DNA from: Sphingomonas sp. PP-CE-1A-559
Lineage (GTDB): Bacteria; Pseudomonadota; Alphaproteobacteria; Sphingomonadales; Sphingomonadaceae
DNA length: 64,000 bases
Reading direction: 5' to 3'
Assembly (NCBI RefSeq): GCF_004340965.1
Contig: NZ_SLYA01000008.1
Location: 34,288 to 98,287, forward strand
The translations under genes and the position numbers were made by a program. Numbering within the stretch: position 1 is the stretch's first letter; every line of letters starts with the position of its first letter. Positions 56,185 through 64,000 of this stretch are shown here, piece by piece. The notes under the pieces are model-generated. The model saw only the letters and a program-made list of their open reading frames with translations. It was not told the origin of the DNA and did no database searches.

Positions 56185-56571
56185 TCACAGGCTTACCGTC
56201 TTGCGATCCGAGTTGAATGACGGGAACGGGAGGTAAGATACGCGCAGCTTCTGCTGGAGCGACAACTCGTGCTCGCCACTTGGAAAGCCCCCCGGAAATG
56301 CGACCAGGATCGTCGCCTCGGCACCGAACGGCCAGCGGCGGTCGTAGGCGCTGGTCATCTCGTCGAGCGTAAGGGCGCCAGCGCCCTCGTCAAAGCGAAC
56401 GGCCTCCCGGGCTATGGCCTCCCCGTCGATTGAGACGTTCAGCTCCTCGATCATGGACAGCCCCAAACCACGGTAGTAGCCAAGCTTCGCCTTGAACGCG
56501 AAGCCGTCCGGTGAATTGTTCGGTCCCGTGTTGCGAAGGCTGCCGGGACTGATGAGATACTTGTCGAACAT
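56185..56571 (-). CDS. C-glycoside deglycosidase beta subunit (DUF6379)
   Basis: 128 residues, a small beta-sandwich protein. It matches the DUF6379/CarC-DgpC subunit pattern: a short N-terminus with FDKYLISPGSLRNT, GFAFKAKLGYYRGLGLSMIEEL (cut in two motifs), DGEAIAREAVRF and MTSAYDRRWPFGAEATI. In the known enzymes this chain packs against the TIM-barrel alpha chain to form the active heteromer. Its ATG overlaps the alpha-subunit stop by one base. Assignment rests on family memory and the tight alpha/beta arrangement. Confidence 0.85.
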   Translation of the reverse strand: MFDKYLISPGSLRNTGPNNSPDGFAFKAKLGYYRGLGLSMIEELNVSIDGEAIAREAVRFDEGAGALTLDEMTSAYDRRWPFGAEATILVAFPGGFPSGEHELSLQQKLRVSYLPFPSFNSDRKTVSL

Positions 56572-57563
56572 TATGCTGCCTCCTGTCCGGCATCGGTGAG
56601 TAGCCGCTTGAACATCAAGTGCTGACGGCGGACCTGCTCTCGGCTATCGACCTCCTCGAAATCCTGAACCCAGCGGTTCCCTTCGTATTCGCTGGAAAGG
56701 TAGCCGTCCCATCCTGCCTTTACGAGTTCGGAAACCACCTCGTCGTACGCGAGGGACGGATCGCTGCAGTCCGGCGTCATCTCGTAGAACTTCGCCTGAA
56801 TGTGCCGGAAGTAGGGGATGTAGTCGGCGATGCGTTTCGGGTTCGAATAAGGCGAATGCCGCAGCGTCTCAGCCATCCTGACTTCGGCAGGATTACCCTT
56901 CATGCGGACAGCGACTTCGTAGATCGTGTATTCAGCCATGATCTTGGCTTCATGCTGATCAACGATGAACTGAGCGACCTCCGGCCGCGCACCCTCGCGC
57001 TCGAACCGAGCGCGCCAGACGGGCGGATAGTGCTTCATAAAGATGCCCATGTCCGGCAGTAGGCCTAGGTGCCGCGTGCCGAGCCGATCGGCGACTTCCA
57101 CGGTACGCAGGATCCAGGCATGCTCCATGTGCCAAGGGGCGTGGACCTCCACACCCATATGGACATCGGCCTCCTCGGCGTACGGCACGCAACGCTCCAG
57201 AATGTCGGGGCGCACGAACACCAGCACGCGCATGTTGCGTATGCCCAGCCGATGACACAGATCAAGGTCACGTCGTATCGACACGACTTGCTCGTCATCA
57301 GTCATAAAGCGGTCTGAGCGAAGCTTGGTATCTAGGAACATGTCGTAGCATGTGAACTCGCAGTCATGCCGCGCCGCAATGTCCTTCCACTCGCCGATCT
57401 CGCGATCGGAGATATGGGGAAACCCGGGCATGTTCTGCTCGGGCAGGATTTCTATGCCACGTGCGCCGATGGAGGCGGCGAACGCGATACAGTCCTCCAC
57501 GCTCATCCGGCCCTGGAATAATTCCTCCTGAAACGAGTACAGGCTGACACCGCGCTTTATCAT
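56571..57563 (-). CDS. C-glycoside deglycosidase alpha subunit (TIM barrel)
   Basis: 330 residues, xylose isomerase-like TIM barrel. Candidate metal ligands are Glu139 (MGVEVHAPWH), Asp171 (GLLPDMGIF), His254 or Gln256 (FRHIQAKFYEM) and Glu292 (SSEYEGNRW). Fits CarB/DgpB-type alpha subunits, which cleave the C-C bond of 3-oxo-C-glucosides by beta-elimination-like chemistry. The DUF6379 partner follows directly. The ATG is immediately preceded by the stop of a 70-codon frame, with AGGA ten bases upstream. Confidence 0.87.
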   Translation of the reverse strand: MIKRGVSLYSFQEELFQGRMSVEDCIAFAASIGARGIEILPEQNMPGFPHISDREIGEWKDIAARHDCEFTCYDMFLDTKLRSDRFMTDDEQVVSIRRDLDLCHRLGIRNMRVLVFVRPDILERCVPYAEEADVHMGVEVHAPWHMEHAWILRTVEVADRLGTRHLGLLPDMGIFMKHYPPVWRARFEREGARPEVAQFIVDQHEAKIMAEYTIYEVAVRMKGNPAEVRMAETLRHSPYSNPKRIADYIPYFRHIQAKFYEMTPDCSDPSLAYDEVVSELVKAGWDGYLSSEYEGNRWVQDFEEVDSREQVRRQHLMFKRLLTDAGQEAA

Positions 57564-57776
57564 TTATACAAAGTCCTGTGGGAGTATCGTAAAATTCGGT
57601 CTGTTCACTGCAATCGCAGGCGGTGCCTTGTTCGACTCATCGGCAGGCCCAAAATCGCCCGAGCACGGCTTGAACAGAATCTGATCGATTGACGAAGCCG
57701 TCACGCTACACCTCTCCGCACGCGATATCTGACGCGTTGCTAGTTTATCGATGCTCAATGAATGCGCTTTAATCAT
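57564..57776 (-). CDS. Possible small ORF leading into the deglycosidase operon
   Basis: 70 codons from ATG 57776, ending in TAA directly next to the ATG of the alpha-subunit gene. No domain, signal peptide or membrane segment is visible, and the start lacks a good ribosome site. It may be an untranslated leader or a short coupled peptide. Confidence 0.25.
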   Translation of the reverse strand: MIKAHSLSIDKLATRQISRAERCSVTASSIDQILFKPCSGDFGPADESNKAPPAIAVNRPNFTILPQDFV

Positions 57777-57821
57777 ACGGCAAATCGATAGTTTTTATCA
57801 ATTTCGATCGGACTAACGAAT
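57775..57821 (-). promoter_or_regulatory. Nod-box-like LysR target upstream of the deglycosidase operon
   Basis: On the minus strand ATT-N9-GAT (57821-57807) satisfies the T-N11-A rule and is followed by AAACTATCGATTT (57794-57782), close to the AAACAATCGATTT part of the rhizobial nod-box consensus as I remember it. The spacing between the two blocks is one base longer than in the consensus. A NodD-like regulator is encoded in the same island. Confidence 0.4.
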
Positions 57822-57940
57822 ATGGCGGATTAGGCATTCTGCGCTGAGGAGGCTGATTGGGAAGGCGAGCGCGCTATTCGTCACTGTTTGATCCCACGGT
57901 TTGATGGTGCGATCCTTTCGTCGGAATGGAAGGAAGCCGT

Positions 57941-58674
57941 ATGGGACAAGTACGTCACGGGTGCGCCACGACCACGCACGCCGTCCGAGCAGCAATACAG
58001 CGATCGCAAGCTTCGCTCTCGACGCTGAGCCGGGAGCTTGGGATCAACCCAAAGACGGTGGCGAAATGGCGGAAGCGGGCGACGGTCGAGGATTTGAAGA
58101 CCGGGCCGAAGGCCCCTCATTTCACGACCCTGACAGAAGCCGAGGAGGCGGCCGTCGTCGCGTTCCGACGTCATACGTTGCTGCCGCTGAATGACTGCCT
58201 ATATGCGTTGCAGCCGTCGATCCTGCATCTGACACGGTCAGCGCTGCACCGCTGCCTGCAGCGGCACGGCATATCCCGTCTGCCAGATATCGAGGGCGAC
58301 AAGCCAAAGCGACAGCGCTTCAAGCGCTACCCGATCGGCTTCTTTCAATGGATATCGCCGAGGTTCAGACAGCCAAAGGCAAACTCTACCTTTTCGTCGG
58401 CATTGACCGCACGAGTAAGTTTGTGGTCACCCAGTTCGTCGAAAAGGCTGACAGCCGACCGGGCAAACCGACGGACAATGCCTTCGTAGAGTCGTTCAAC
58501 GATCGCCTTCGCGACGAATGCCTGAACGCGTATTGGTTCCTCTCCATCGCCGACGCCCGAGCCAAGATCGAGGCCTGGCAACGGGACTATAACGGAAGGC
58601 GTCCTCACACATCGCTTGGCTGGATGACGCCAGTCGAATATGCCGCTGCCGCGGCCATTAAAGCGGCCGAATGA
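57941..58674 (+). pseudogene. Chimeric, frameshifted IS481/IS3-type transposase remnant
   Basis: The first part (57941-58350) is an IS481-type transposase N-terminus (GQVRHGCATTTHAVRAAIQ, LGINPKTVAKWRKRATVEDL). A one-base deletion near 58345 shifts the frame just before DIAEVQTAKGKLYLFVGIDRTSKF. After EKAD the sequence jumps to an IS3-type OrfB C-terminus (GKPTDNAFVESFNDRLRDECLN, YNGRRPHTSLGWMTP). So two different elements are joined, with the central catalytic part deleted. It cannot make an active transposase. Confidence 0.88.
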
Positions 58675-59259
58675 ACGCCGGAAACTCACCTTTAGGCTGG
58701 ATGAGAAACCGGGGGACCCTCACCACGAATACCGTGATTGCCCTCTAAAGGCAGAGGTTCACTCAGCGATCCACGCGGGTAAGCCAGACCAATCACTAAT
58801 GGGGTCCAACCAGAGTCTGACCTCCTAGACGAGGTGTTCAATCTCGCTGTTACCGACCCTGTTCGAACGGGATTTGTGTTGCTAAGCGCATGCTAACTCA
58901 GGGAAAACGCTTTTTTAACAGTCCCAGCGTTCCGTAACTCCGTCTGCCAATTATGGTTTTGAAACATGAAACGGTTTTGTGGAAATACAAATCTCCATCC
59001 GCGCGATGGGCCCAATAATTGCGCAGCGCGACATATTATTCTTGAATGATGGTAATTTTAGAGAACGCTAAGTCACAGACTTCGTCGTAGCATCGAACTG
59101 GCTCCAGCCAAGCTTTCAGTATTTACATTACACTAATATCGTGGCGTTGCTTAATAGTTTCGTCTATTCAACAGCTAGACACGTTCGTCCAGAGCAATCC
59201 ACAACGATAAAAGATGGACTAGGTTGTAACATCCGCCCAACTACGTCGATGCTGCTTGA
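58675..59259. other. Intergenic with insertion-element debris, then AT-rich DNA
   Basis: The first 60-70 bp resemble the right end of an IS3-group element (GGAAACTCACCTTTAGGCTGG). From about 58860 the DNA becomes AT-rich with no coding frame I can support. Confidence 0.5.
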
Positions 59260-59961
59260 TTACTTGGTCGATCTTTGGGACCGTTCCTCCGCACGGTCTC
59301 GACAGATACCCTCGAAGCCGAATGCAAGAAAGCGGGCCATGCGTGCCTTGATAGCGTCAAAATCCGAGGATTGGCAAAGCCCGTCCGACAGGACGTCGAT
59401 GCGGCCCGTTCTAGCAAGCGAATGCACCAGAACGCCGCTTACGAAGTGATATCCCCAGAAGAGGTCCTCTTCCGGGCAATTCGGCAGCGCCAATTTAAGC
59501 AGGCCGATCATCTTGCGCACTACAGGGTCAAAATGCGTATCGAACAGCTTGGCGCCCCACTCCGGCGCCATTGCGACTTGGGCACCAAGCGCAGCATAAT
59601 TGCGCCACCCCTCACCCCCAGTCATGTAGAGGTCAAGATCGGTGTCGAGATACGCGCGCAAGATGCCCTCCACCGAAGGCGGATCGACGCGGCCCTTCAT
59701 GTACTCGTCAAGCGCGACCGATCGCCGATCTGCCGTCACGCCGGCACGTCGCGCGAAGACCGCGTCGAACATCGCCTTCTTGTCCGCGAAATAATAGTGC
59801 AGCAGGGACGTATGGGTATTCGCCTGTGCCGCAACCTCCTTGAGCGTTACGCCATAGAGACCGCGAAGGCCGAACAGATACTCGGCGGCATCGAGGATAT
59901 GACCTAGCGTTTCCTCCCGCTGTTCGGCCTTCGTGCGGCGTGGCTTGACCTTAGTAGGCAT
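59260..59961 (-). CDS. TetR-family regulator
   Basis: 233 residues from ATG 59961 (an upstream in-frame start adds seven residues). Basic N-terminal tail, then HTH: ILDAAEYLFGLRGLYGVTLKEV, ANTHTSLLHYYFADKKAMFDAVF. The ligand domain ends near residue 225. It is not adjacent to an obvious target; candidates are the DUF3089-GH2 genes upstream or the catabolic island downstream. Confidence 0.9.
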   Translation of the reverse strand: MPTKVKPRRTKAEQREETLGHILDAAEYLFGLRGLYGVTLKEVAAQANTHTSLLHYYFADKKAMFDAVFARRAGVTADRRSVALDEYMKGRVDPPSVEGILRAYLDTDLDLYMTGGEGWRNYAALGAQVAMAPEWGAKLFDTHFDPVVRKMIGLLKLALPNCPEEDLFWGYHFVSGVLVHSLARTGRIDVLSDGLCQSSDFDAIKARMARFLAFGFEGICRDRAEERSQRSTK

Positions 59962-60070
59962 ATGTTTTCCCAGCGCGCGCAAAGATGGCGCTCATCGTCG
60001 ACATGTTCGCATATGCAGCGCCTTTTGGCGATGCGCGCCAGCCTCTTCAAGGATTCTGGCGATGATCATG

Positions 60071-61180
60071 TCAGCGACGACCCTGCGTCGCTCTCCACGC
60101 ATCGACCCGCCCGATCGCATCGCCGCGCAGGTTGGCGTAGAACAAGCCGTAATCGTTACGGTGGTAACTCCCGGCCAAGAAGGTCAGCTTGTCGCTGAAT
60201 CCGGTGGGTTGCGGCGATCGCAGCTTGACCTCGAGCATGCCGGCCCGGCACGTCGCGCCGGTCAGGTTCGGCACCAGTGCAGGTAGCGGAGCCGCCTTTT
60301 CGGGATATGGCATTTTGGGGAAGGGTAGGCTGCCCAAGTTGGCCGTTGCCGGCGAAGAGCCTCCCGGACCTGAGCCGAGCGGATCGACGCAGACCGCCGG
60401 GGCCTGGTCGTGGTCAATCATCTTGCCCTGCCACCAGTAGCGCTTGTTTTCAATCACCAGACGCGCGAGCCGCGAACCTTGCTTGCCGGCATTGTAAGAG
60501 ATCACGCATCCGGTCTGACGCGAGGTTTCGCAGATCGGCAAACCTATTTCGGCAAAGCTGTCAGGCACATAGCCGCCGATCAGATAGGCGGCGATCAATC
60601 GCGATTGCACCGGTCTGCCCAAAACTTCGCGCTGAAGCAGGGTCGCGGCGTGTTGCGTGCCCTGACTGTGCGACGCAATGATGAAAGGTCGCCCTTTGTT
60701 ATGGTGCTTTAGGTAGTAGCGGAAGGCTGCCGAGACGTCGGAATATGCAAGGTCGGACGCTGCGGGCCGATTGAGAGCGGCGACGGACGTCTGGCGATAG
60801 CGAGGCGCGTAGAGGCGACAACATCCGTTGAATGCGCTGACCTGTCCCAGCAGCACCGCACCGTTCAACTCTTCCACCTTTTCGGACTGAGTGTAGGGTG
60901 CGTTCTCGACATCGTTCCCGCGATAGGTGGTGGGGTGAATGAAGAATACGTCGGCCGACGCACTTTTCTCATCCACCGCCTTGTGACCGGGCGGCGTCGA
61001 GCGCTCAAGCCCATTGCGACCTGGGAATGCCAGCCATGCATCGTCGCCCTGATAGTCTGGTGCGACCGGTGGCGGCGCGGACGGCTTCTCCGCCTGGGCG
61101 GCCATGACGGGCATCGTCGCCATGATCGCCACAAGCGACCGAAAGAATATCCGGCGTACGAGGACGGGGCATCTGGTCAT
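60071..61180 (-). CDS. DUF3089 alpha/beta hydrolase (esterase/lipase-like), secreted
   Basis: 369 residues from ATG 61180, with AAGGA 9 bases upstream. N-terminal signal (about 8-30, ending VMAAQA). DUF3089 pattern: DVFFIHPTTYRGND, NGCCRLYAPRYRQTS, AFRYYLKHHNKGRPFIIASHSQG with the likely nucleophile Ser in SHSQG, and RAGMLEVKLRSPQPT. Substrate unknown; ester side groups on plant glycosides or glycans would fit the neighbouring GH2. It starts 16 bp after the GH2 stop. Confidence 0.87.
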   Translation of the reverse strand: MTRCPVLVRRIFFRSLVAIMATMPVMAAQAEKPSAPPPVAPDYQGDDAWLAFPGRNGLERSTPPGHKAVDEKSASADVFFIHPTTYRGNDVENAPYTQSEKVEELNGAVLLGQVSAFNGCCRLYAPRYRQTSVAALNRPAASDLAYSDVSAAFRYYLKHHNKGRPFIIASHSQGTQHAATLLQREVLGRPVQSRLIAAYLIGGYVPDSFAEIGLPICETSRQTGCVISYNAGKQGSRLARLVIENKRYWWQGKMIDHDQAPAVCVDPLGSGPGGSSPATANLGSLPFPKMPYPEKAAPLPALVPNLTGATCRAGMLEVKLRSPQPTGFSDKLTFLAGSYHRNDYGLFYANLRGDAIGRVDAWRATQGRR

Positions 61181-61196
61181 GATATAGAATCCTTGC

Positions 61197-63701
61197 TTAC
61201 GCATCTGGGAGTGGTTTCGGCTCGCGCTGGTTCCAACAGGCGAAAGCGATATGGCTCGGGTGTATTGGCGCGCCGTTAGCATTCGTGACCGTCACGATTT
61301 GCTCTTCACCGGTGGCAAGATCGAAATGATTGTCCGTGAAGCGCAGCGCCGGATCTTCGGCAGTCAGTTGCACGGCAAGCGCATAACGATCGGTTGACAG
61401 GGTCACATGCAGTGCGACCGCATTGCTCGAGCATGTCGCAGCCAAACCAGGATCGCTAGCGAGCGCCAAGTCCTTCACCGGAGACAGCAGCAGTCGATTG
61501 GCTGGAAAAACGTCATAACGGCTACGTACCGTAATGAGGCGGTCGACGGCATCCGCTGCCAAACCGCGCCAGACGCACACGCTGCAATTCGCGGCGAGAT
61601 GGATCTGTACCTGATGCCGCCACTCGCTTTCGCCGCCGTCGAATCGTGTCGAGGTGACCGTCGCGACGTCATTCACGGGTGCAAGCGTATCGTTGGTAAT
61701 CCATAGCTCGACAGCATCACCGTCGCGCCGAAACGAGGCGAGTACGGGGGCAAAGGCGCGGCGCACGGCATACCAGCCCGCCTTCGCGACGCCATCATAG
61801 TCTATGAGGCTCCAACTCACGCAGGGCCAACAGTCGTTGTGCTGCCAGATCAACGCACCCGAGCAGTGCGGCTTTCGGCGGCGATAATGTTCGATGCCGA
61901 ACTTCAGGCCTTCGGACTGTGCAAGCATCGTGTAGTCGACATAGTCGACGACTGTTTGAGGCAGGCCGGTGACCGGGATCATCATGGCCTTGGCCTTATC
62001 GGCTTCGTCCTTGATACGTTCGAGAAAGCCGGCGCAGCCAAGCGCCAGATCCTCGGGCGCCATCCACCGCTTGAGCGTGGCTAGGGCGGGCGCTGCCTGA
62101 AGACCGAATTCGCTGACGAAGCGGGCCTTGTCCTCCTGATAACGCGTAAACGCGACGCCTTCTGACACTGTCTCATAGCCGCCTTCGAGCTCGACGTCAG
62201 GGACGGGCGGGAAGCCGTGCCAGACCGTCCAGTTGTGCACGTCGCCTCCGCGCATGCTGTTCGGACTGGGACCGCCCCAAGGGCTACTCGGCCACCATGG
62301 AGTGACCGGATCAAGCTCGCCCAACGCCGCAGGAATGATTTCGTCGTAGATGACGAGCCCGACATGTCGCTCCGAGACCCCGGTCAACTCCTGCTGCAGC
62401 CAGTGAATCCCATGGCTCTCGTTATTTCCGCACCAAACCGCAAGGCACGGATGGTGCCGCAGTCGTGCCACTTGTTCACGCACCTCGGCACGGACGTTCT
62501 CGAGAAACGCCGGATCGTCGTCGGGATCGGGGCCGTTCGCGAACATGAAATCCTGCCAGACGAGCAGGCCGAGCCGGTCGCACGCGTCGTAGAAGCCGTC
62601 GGGCTCGTAGATGCCGCCGCCCCAGATACGGACCATGTTCATGTTCGCGCCGACCGCGCGCTCGAGTAGATCGCGATAAGTGCCTGCCGCGACCGCTCCG
62701 ACGAAGGAACCAGCTGGAACCCAGTTCACGCCCTTGGCAAAGATCGACACGCCGTTGAGAACGAAGCGGAAGAAGGTGGTGCCGGGTTCGTCGGGGTCGG
62801 GCGACCGATCGATGACGATGGTCCGGATGCCGACCCGTCTACGATAGTCGTCCGCACCGTCGATACGAACTACGAGGGTGTAAAGCGGCTGGTCGCCGAG
62901 GTCGCTGGTCCACCACAACTGCGCGTCGGGAACGGTCATCTCGAGACCGCCAGATCCGTGCCGCGAAGTTCGAGCAACCATGGCGCCGCTGGGTGAAACG
63001 AGATCAATCGCCACGTCGGTAGCCTCGGTCAGGTCGATATCGATGGCAATACGCGCCACGCCGTCGTCGACCGCGAGCGTAGAGAAGTTGATGCTACGGA
63101 CGACGGGTGATCGCCGCCGTTCGATCCGCACCGGCTTCCAGATCCCGACTGTCGGAAGATCAGGACCCCAGTCCCAGCCCCAGCCGAACTGCGCCTTGCG
63201 CATCGCTGTGCGACGCGAACGGGTGATCCGATCGGTGGCGACGCTCCAGTTCGGTAGCGGCTGGCTGCCCGTCATGATCGAGGGCGGGTGAAAACAGACC
63301 GCGAGGTGATGTCGCCCCGTCGCGACGCTTCCGACGTCGAAACGCCAACTGCGAAACATGTTGTCCGCGCGACCCAGCACTTCGCCATCGAGCCAGATGT
63401 CAGCGAAGGTGTCGAGACCGTCGAAGACAAGCTCGACAGTCTCATGCGGGGCCGCCGCGGCCAATTCGATCTCGACGTACCACCACCATTCACGGTCGCG
63501 CACCCAGGCTGCTGCTGCCTCGTGACGCCCTACAAAGGGGTGGACTAAGCGACCGGCTGCGACCAACGCCAGATATGTATCGCTCGGCGCTTCGTCTGCA
63601 ATCCAGCCCTCGCCAGCACCTAAAGCAGCGTATGCCCTTTTACCACCGCCTGGAACGAAATCCTTCAGCCGCCAGCACGATATGCATTCTGTCATGATCA
63701 T
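61197..63701 (-). CDS. GH2-family beta-mannosidase-like glycosidase
   Basis: 834 residues; ATG 63695 is a possible alternative start. No signal peptide. Beta-sandwich domain (about 10-190; WWWYVEIELAAA, FDGLDTFADIWLDGEVLGRADNMFR in parts), immunoglobulin-like domain, then TIM barrel with acid/base Glu in WCGNNESHG and nucleophile Glu in VSEFGLQ. IWGGGIYEPDGFYDACDRLGLLVWQDFMFA matches beta-mannosidases. It probably works in the cytoplasm on short oligosaccharides. Confidence 0.92.
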   Translation of the reverse strand: MIMTECISCWRLKDFVPGGGKRAYAALGAGEGWIADEAPSDTYLALVAAGRLVHPFVGRHEAAAAWVRDREWWWYVEIELAAAAPHETVELVFDGLDTFADIWLDGEVLGRADNMFRSWRFDVGSVATGRHHLAVCFHPPSIMTGSQPLPNWSVATDRITRSRRTAMRKAQFGWGWDWGPDLPTVGIWKPVRIERRRSPVVRSINFSTLAVDDGVARIAIDIDLTEATDVAIDLVSPSGAMVARTSRHGSGGLEMTVPDAQLWWTSDLGDQPLYTLVVRIDGADDYRRRVGIRTIVIDRSPDPDEPGTTFFRFVLNGVSIFAKGVNWVPAGSFVGAVAAGTYRDLLERAVGANMNMVRIWGGGIYEPDGFYDACDRLGLLVWQDFMFANGPDPDDDPAFLENVRAEVREQVARLRHHPCLAVWCGNNESHGIHWLQQELTGVSERHVGLVIYDEIIPAALGELDPVTPWWPSSPWGGPSPNSMRGGDVHNWTVWHGFPPVPDVELEGGYETVSEGVAFTRYQEDKARFVSEFGLQAAPALATLKRWMAPEDLALGCAGFLERIKDEADKAKAMMIPVTGLPQTVVDYVDYTMLAQSEGLKFGIEHYRRRKPHCSGALIWQHNDCWPCVSWSLIDYDGVAKAGWYAVRRAFAPVLASFRRDGDAVELWITNDTLAPVNDVATVTSTRFDGGESEWRHQVQIHLAANCSVCVWRGLAADAVDRLITVRSRYDVFPANRLLLSPVKDLALASDPGLAATCSSNAVALHVTLSTDRYALAVQLTAEDPALRFTDNHFDLATGEEQIVTVTNANGAPIHPSHIAFACWNQREPKPLPDA

Positions 63702-63789
63702 GAGCCTTGTCAGGTTCGGTTTCGCGCTGTGAAGGCGACGCGACGTTGCTGTTTTGGTAAGGAATAGACCCCCCGCCGCATGTGTTATC

Positions 63790-63811
63790 GTTGATTTATT
63801 AGTAAATCAAC
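63790..63811. promoter_or_regulatory. Perfect palindromic operator upstream of the GH2 gene
   Basis: GTTGATTTA (63790-63798) and TAAATCAAC (63803-63811) are exact inverted repeats around a 4-bp centre, 89 bp upstream of the GH2 start. Likely operator for the GH2-DUF3089 operon; the cognate regulator is unknown. Confidence 0.65.
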
Positions 63812-63905
63812 TTCCTAGCGATTGTTGCTGCCTTAGTCGCAAGGAACGCCGCTCCTCGATTAGTTTGACGGTAGCAGATGCAAGATTGTCAGTGCCTCGG
63901 CAGTG

Positions 63906-64000
63906 GTAAGCGTGGCCGGCAGGCCGCAGATTACGCGGCTTGCGCCACTCGCTCTGCGGTTTGCGCGGACCAGTTCCAGGGCATGAGTTCGTCCCATCGC
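63906..64000 (-). mobile_element. End of an IS66-family insertion element (continues past window)
   Basis: GTAAGCGT at 63906-63913 has the form of the IS66-family terminal inverted repeat. Inside it, the minus strand reads the C-terminus of a transposase. The other end lies outside the window. Confidence 0.75.
63931..64000 (-). CDS. IS66-type transposase, C-terminal fragment
   Basis: Stop codon TAA at 63931-63933; the visible C-terminus reads RWDELMPWNWSAQTAERVA and two more alanines preceded by Gln. ELMPWNW matches the conserved C-terminal end of IS66 TnpC proteins. The rest runs out of the window, so intactness is unknown. Confidence 0.75.
   Translation of the reverse strand, partial: RWDELMPWNWSAQTAERVAQAA

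Overview
The window is high-GC bacterial DNA and most likely comes from a sphingomonad-type alphaproteobacterium. The evidence is a TonB-dependent receptor placed among glycoside hydrolases, a pcaD-pcaC fusion, several signal-peptide hydrolases, and IS481/IS3/IS66-type transposase remnants. I cannot assign a species. I found no rRNA, tRNA or CRISPR array.

Left part (0-24 kb): mixed envelope, stress and resistance genes. These include an acetamidase/formamidase-family protein divergent from a membrane LytTR regulator; a divergent ampR and subclass B3 metallo-beta-lactamase pair whose first zinc ligand is Glu instead of His; a DUF3617 lipoprotein; a two-gene operon in which one product carries seven cysteine-paired Sel1 repeats; and a degenerate second copy of the amidase. 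An outer-membrane barrel gene sits upstream of an OmpR-type regulator and histidine kinase. Further genes are AraC plus a serine hydrolase, a SIMPL protein, a PadR regulator divergent from an aspartic protease, an M48 protease, and an S41 peptidase divergent from an XRE-cupin regulator.

Middle (24-35 kb): a TetR/RidA divergent pair with twin operators, a decayed flavin oxidoreductase, and a complete 4-hydroxybenzoate/protocatechuate pathway to 3-oxoadipate. The genes run pobA-pcaI-pcaJ-pcaH-pcaG-pcaB-pcaDC-pcaF on the minus strand, with the AraC-type regulator pobR divergent.

Right part (35.6-57.6 kb): seventeen consecutive minus-strand genes that look like a catabolic island for plant aromatic glycosides, probably flavonoid C-glycosides. 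Reading from the promoter side: C-glycoside deglycosidase alpha and beta subunits, a Gfo/Idh/MocA oxidoreductase, a second TIM-barrel isomerase-like protein, an MFS transporter, a GMC oxidoreductase, a NodD-like LysR regulator, and a ring-cleavage operon (FAD monooxygenase, extradiol dioxygenase, C-C hydrolase-like enzyme, cyclase-family hydrolase, FAH-family hydrolase). A TonB-dependent receptor and GH3, GH43, GH1 and GH35 enzymes follow. The inferred flow is: uptake by the receptor, removal of O-linked sugars by the GH enzymes, oxidation of the C-linked sugar at C3, C-C bond cleavage, A-ring hydroxylation and cleavage as in the fde pathway of Herbaspirillum, and funnelling of the hydroxyphenyl ring through 4-hydroxybenzoate into the pob/pca genes next door. 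The step from hydroxycinnamate to 4-hydroxybenzoate is not in the window.

Right edge (57.9-64 kb): a frameshifted chimeric IS481/IS3 transposase remnant, a TetR regulator, a DUF3089 esterase-like gene with a GH2 beta-mannosidase-like gene behind a perfect palindrome, and the end of an IS66-family element running out of the window.
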